Part shown: in pieces, positions 6,497-8,203 of the stretch
Layout of the letters: each line of letters starts with the position of its first letter
Position numbering within the stretch: the stretch's first letter is position 1
Source of the DNA: JBDHUJ01 sp039809105
GTDB taxonomy: Bacteria; Patescibacteriota; Saccharimonadia; Saccharimonadales; UBA4665
NCBI GenBank assembly: GCA_039809105.1
Contig: JBDHUJ010000051.1
Span: forward strand, 1-8,203
Direction: 5' to 3'
Length of the DNA stretch: 8,203 nt
Notes under the pieces: generated by a model
What the model was told of the DNA's origin: nothing
The model's database searches: none
The model's input: only the letters and a program-made list of their open reading frames with translations
Program-made: the position numbers and the translations under genes

Positions 6497-6524
6497 ATAA
6501 TACTACAAAACCAATATATGTCAA
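6497..6524 (-). promoter_or_regulatory. strong sigma-70-type promoter for the Cys-rich gene
   Basis: On the complement there is a perfect TTGACA (6519-6524), a 16-base spacer and TATTAT (6497-6502, five of six matches). Transcription would begin at or next to the ATG at 6489. This is the best promoter match in the window. Confidence 0.65.
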
Positions 6525-6566
6525 GTACTCTTACTCGAATTACGAAACTAAAAAACAAAGATAGCC

Positions 6567-6657
6567 GTCATCTCGACCGGAGTGGAGAGATCTTCCCCCT
6601 GCAGAAGGTAATCAGTTAGAAGATTTCCCCACTACGCTACACTTCGGTCGAAATGAC
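6567..6657. repeat. 91-bp palindromic repeat of a second family (GTCATYTCGACCG...)
   Basis: The left arm (6567-6595) and right arm (6619-6657) are inverted copies. Both start from the outside with GTCATYTCGACCGRAGTG and end inside with RATCTTC. The right arm carries about ten extra bases (GTAGCGTAGT on the complement) that are missing from the left arm. The unpaired centre is about 23 bases. The sequence resembles dispersed GTCATTTCGACCGAAG-type palindromes known from many bacteria. On the complement the fold is followed by six T residues (6550-6555), so it may also end transcription of the two-gene operon upstream of it. Confidence 0.75.
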
Positions 6658-6690
6658 AGCGGTAGAGTTTCGTGATTCGGGTTTCTTATG

Positions 6691-7059
6691 TTATTTGTCG
6701 CGGCGGAGGGGGAGGCGGATGCTGTGGATGACACCGTGGCGCGGATTGCGCACGATTTTGGCCTCTTGTTTCCCGGCTGCGATGACCATGCCGGCGGTCA
6801 ACTCTTCGAGTTCGGTTATGGTCAGGCTGTCGACTTCGCGTATTCGCTCCGGCGTGAGTTCGGGAAGTATCATAGTGCTGTTCAGTTTCGCCGAGCCAAG
6901 GCTGGGGCCACCAGACCGCCCCGTAAAGACTATGCCTTGCAGCCGGTCTGTCCGGGGGGCGTGCTTCGTAAGCTTGCTCGCCGGGCGGGCTTTATCGACA
7001 AAAAACAGCGTTTCCGGGCGGCATACTAATATGCCTTGTATGGGGTCATTCAACGTCAT
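6691..7059 (-). CDS. hypothetical protein, second gene of a coupled pair
   Basis: A 122-residue protein that I do not recognise. It opens with MTLNDPIQGILVCRPETLFF, has a basic middle (Lys24-Arg39), a GRSGGPSLG loop (48-56), an acidic segment ELTPERIREVDSLTITELEEL (67-87) and a basic end (IRLPLRRDK). There is no signal peptide or clear membrane segment. Its ATG overlaps the TGA of the preceding gene in ATGA (7056-7059), and an AAGGAG site (7070-7075 on the complement) lies ten bases upstream inside that gene, so translation is probably coupled. The shared operon suggests that the two products act together or in fixed ratio. The reading frame is intact from start to stop, which supports a real gene, but no function can be assigned. 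Confidence 0.75.
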   Translation of the reverse strand: MTLNDPIQGILVCRPETLFFVDKARPASKLTKHAPRTDRLQGIVFTGRSGGPSLGSAKLNSTMILPELTPERIREVDSLTITELEELTAGMVIAAGKQEAKIVRNPRHGVIHSIRLPLRRDK

Positions 7060-7811
7060 GCTTTCTTTGCTCCTTTCGTGCGTTTTGGAGCGTTCGCTCC
7101 ATGGATAAGCAGGCTTGGGTAGTAGTAGTTCATGCCCAGGAAACCGGCCGAGTCGTCGACGCTGAACCGCAACCGGTCGTCAATGAGCCGGGCGCACGGG
7201 ATTTCGTGTGGCGAGACCATGTCGGCTAATAGGAGGTTCCAGGTGCCGACTTCGACCAGTGGTACTCCTTGCAGGTAGGCAGCGGCGACCAACTGTGCGC
7301 TGGTACTAAGTGTGGAAAATGTCTTGTCTTTGGCTGGGTGTTTCTGCAGAAAATCCTGGACGTCTTCGACGTGCTGGCGACCGGCAGGATTCTGTACGAC
7401 GGCACAGCGCCATGCCTGGTTCGGTTTGATTTTGAGGTCTTTGTAGCTCTGTATGTCAACGGTCGGCGCCGGAATGTGCTGCATGGCTTTCAGCAAGGTG
7501 CGCTGTGGCGGTATGAGGACGATTTCCATACCCGGCTCCATGATGTCCTGGTGTTCGGTCACAAAGTCGAGCGCGGCGGCAAGTTTCGGCTGCAGGACGC
7601 CGAATTTCGGTATATCTACGCCTACTGCCCCCCAGCACTTCTGGAGCTTTTTGTAGCAGCTGGTGGCCGAAAGCGGCGCCTGTTCGGAAACGGCGGTGGC
7701 GGGAGCTTTCATAATCAGCGCGCGTTCGTCGTACAGCGCCGAGAGACGCTTCAACTGACGGATGATATCCTGGTCGATGGCGTTCAAGCGAACTAAATCG
7801 TTATATAACAT
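7056..7811 (-). CDS. hypothetical protein, first gene of a coupled pair
   Basis: A 251-residue protein that I do not recognise. Residues 1-34 (NDLVRLNAIDQDIIRQLKRL and onward) look like a coiled-coil helix. The rest alternates predicted strands and helices without a known motif: MEIVLIPPQRTLLKAM (95-110), AVVQNPAGRQHVEDVQDFL (137-155), VPLVEVGTWNLLLADM (183-198) and a Tyr-rich MNYYYPSLLIHG (227-238). The C-terminal tail is basic (KRTKGAKK). No membrane segment is evident. I chose the ATG at 7811 because a GAGG site lies five bases before it; the open frame to 7883 runs through the promoter and is not used. It is the promoter-proximal gene of a two-gene operon with the 122-residue protein. It is likely lineage-restricted, judged only by my failure to recognise it. 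Confidence 0.8.
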   Translation of the reverse strand: MLYNDLVRLNAIDQDIIRQLKRLSALYDERALIMKAPATAVSEQAPLSATSCYKKLQKCWGAVGVDIPKFGVLQPKLAAALDFVTEHQDIMEPGMEIVLIPPQRTLLKAMQHIPAPTVDIQSYKDLKIKPNQAWRCAVVQNPAGRQHVEDVQDFLQKHPAKDKTFSTLSTSAQLVAAAYLQGVPLVEVGTWNLLLADMVSPHEIPCARLIDDRLRFSVDDSAGFLGMNYYYPSLLIHGANAPKRTKGAKKA

Positions 7812-7856
7812 GGTTTCCTCTTGCCGAGTGCTCCGAACCTCTGTAAGTACTAAAAT

Positions 7857-7883
7857 AGTATAATACATATGTAACAGAGTCAA
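7857..7883 (-). promoter_or_regulatory. candidate promoter of the two-gene operon
   Basis: On the complement, TTGACT (7878-7883, five of six) and TATACT (7857-7862, five of six) are separated by 15 bases, slightly short. The leader before the ATG at 7811 would be about 40 bases and includes the GAGG ribosome site. Confidence 0.5.
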
Positions 7884-7934
7884 TAAGATTATATAGCATT
7901 TGGCTTACGCTTTAGGAATTTACTCCAGCTATAA

Positions 7935-8030
7935 GCGCAGCCCACGAGGGCGTAAACCCGAGCTTCAGGGGATGGGAGACTACTGAGCGGAGCGAACGAG
8001 GCGATAGCCGAGCTTCAGGGGGAGGGAGAC
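7935..8030. repeat. tandem direct repeat with a 50-bp period, two copies
   Basis: The two copies (about 7935-7980 and 7985-8030) share AGCTTCAGGG followed by a G/A-rich segment ending GGGAGAC; 18 of 20 bases match between 7961-7980 and 8011-8030. The upstream halves are more diverged but keep a CGAGG...CCGAG frame around a small hairpin: GGG-CGTAAA-CCC in copy one and GGC-GATA-GCC in copy two. The stem changes in both strands together, which suggests a folded RNA or single-stranded DNA. No open reading frame explains it. I do not recognise the family. Bases 7884-7934, before the repeat, show nothing. Confidence 0.65.
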
Positions 8031-8057
8031 TTGTCTCGAATTTACTTCGAGACAAGT
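8029..8057. other. perfect 12-bp hairpin (ACTTGTCTCGAA/TTCGAGACAAGT)
   Basis: The arms at 8029-8040 and 8046-8057 pair perfectly around the five-base loop TTTAC. The left arm begins inside the last bases of the second tandem repeat. An alternative short hairpin, GAGAC-TT-GTCTC (8026-8037), uses part of the same sequence. No T run follows on either strand, so this is not a standard intrinsic terminator. Confidence 0.7.
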
Positions 8058-8058
8058 T

Positions 8059-8078
8059 GGGAGGGGCAAGCCCCTCCC
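8059..8078 (-). terminator. perfect GC-rich hairpin, possible terminator of the right-end gene
   Basis: GGGAGGGG (8059-8066) pairs perfectly with CCCCTCCC (8071-8078) around CAAG, and a C-G pair can close inside the loop. It lies 18 bases past the stop codon of the minus-strand gene at the right edge. There is no T run, so termination would depend on the hairpin itself or on the next hairpin. It may instead belong to the repeat array. Confidence 0.4.
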
Positions 8079-8095
8079 TATTAGGGTTCAGTCAA

Positions 8096-8203
8096 CTAAC
8101 ACGGAACAAGCGTAAACCGCAGGTATTCGGTAGGACTCGCAAACAGCTCCGGGTTGTTGGCCCGGGCCATCCATTCACGGCAGAAATCCTCCAGCCGGCG
8201 GGT
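8096..8203 (-). CDS. C-terminal fragment of an unidentified protein (partial)
   Basis: On the complement the frame is open from the window edge to a TAG at 8096-8098 and encodes 35 residues (RRLEDFCREWMARANN near the start, ending YLRFTLVPC). The composition is amphipathic and helical, with a hydrophobic end, and looks like a real protein terminus. I do not recognise it and the rest lies outside the window. The hairpins and tandem repeats at 7935-8078 lie directly downstream of it. Confidence 0.5.
   Translation of the reverse strand, partial: TRRLEDFCREWMARANNPELFASPTEYLRFTLVPC

Noticed and set aside
6490..6558. Hydrophobic 23-residue N-terminal extension of the Cys-rich protein
   Set aside because: The stretch contains a near-consensus promoter that would start transcription at 6489; the apparent hydrophobic segment is translated AT-rich promoter DNA.
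7086..7101. Perfect palindrome TGGAGCG/CGCTCCA near the operon junction
   Set aside because: It lies in coding sequence, has a two-base loop and no T run; it is probably a chance feature of the basic tail's codons, though an effect on coupling cannot be excluded.
7269..7796. 175-codon plus-strand frame
   Set aside because: It is antisense to the first gene of the coupled operon, which has a ribosome site, promoter and coupled neighbour; the plus frame has none of these.
7935..8030. CRISPR array
   Set aside because: There are only two imperfect copies with almost no spacer between them and no cas genes nearby.

Overview
The window reads as a compact chromosomal segment of a Patescibacteria/CPR bacterium, most likely a Saccharibacteria (TM7)-type genome. 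This rests on recognition of protein style, not on a marker gene. The secreted glycoside hydrolase has the Saccharibacteria-style N-terminus: a TRKEF motif plus a hydrophobic segment, followed by a short 'SIEPENG...ASGSKGVKFG' module. Genes are short and tightly packed, and many encode proteins I cannot place. TGA is used as a normal stop (the gene ending at 7056), which argues against the recoded Gracilibacteria/SR1 lineages. No rRNA, tRNA, CRISPR array, integrase or complete insertion sequence is visible.

Layout, left to right. A plus-strand gene tail (1-99) converges with a minus-strand DUF3626 gene (85-939). A 168-bp divergent promoter region separates DUF3626 from a secreted GH16 beta-glucanase-like enzyme (1108-2187), which is followed by a probable terminator. 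Next is a large alpha/beta-hydrolase with a long acidic N-terminal extension and two twin-arginine-like motifs (2293-3870). Its stop codon interlocks with that of a convergent LysR-type regulator (3867-4730, minus). The regulator is divergent from a myo-inositol-1-phosphate synthase gene (4920-6020, plus). The space between them holds a 61-bp palindromic repeat and an AT-rich promoter/operator zone. After the synthase come a small Cys-rich unknown gene (6028-6489, minus) with a consensus promoter and an apparently leaderless start, a second and unrelated palindromic repeat (6567-6657), and a translationally coupled two-gene minus-strand operon of unknown function (7811 to 6691). The right end holds a roughly 50-bp tandem repeat leading into two perfect hairpins (7935-8078), then the tail of another minus-strand gene (8096-8203).

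How the parts may work together. The GH16 enzyme and the hydrolase both look exported or membrane-anchored and could act on polysaccharides or lipids/esters at the surface. They have separate expression signals. The LysR gene beside the inositol-phosphate synthase gene has the classical arrangement in which such a regulator controls its divergent neighbour; this is inference. The most unusual signals are the non-coding ones: a palindromic repeat that appears to supply a Shine-Dalgarno site and start codon to the regulator, and the repeat/hairpin array at the right end with mutually exclusive pairings. I see no clear new multi-gene system.
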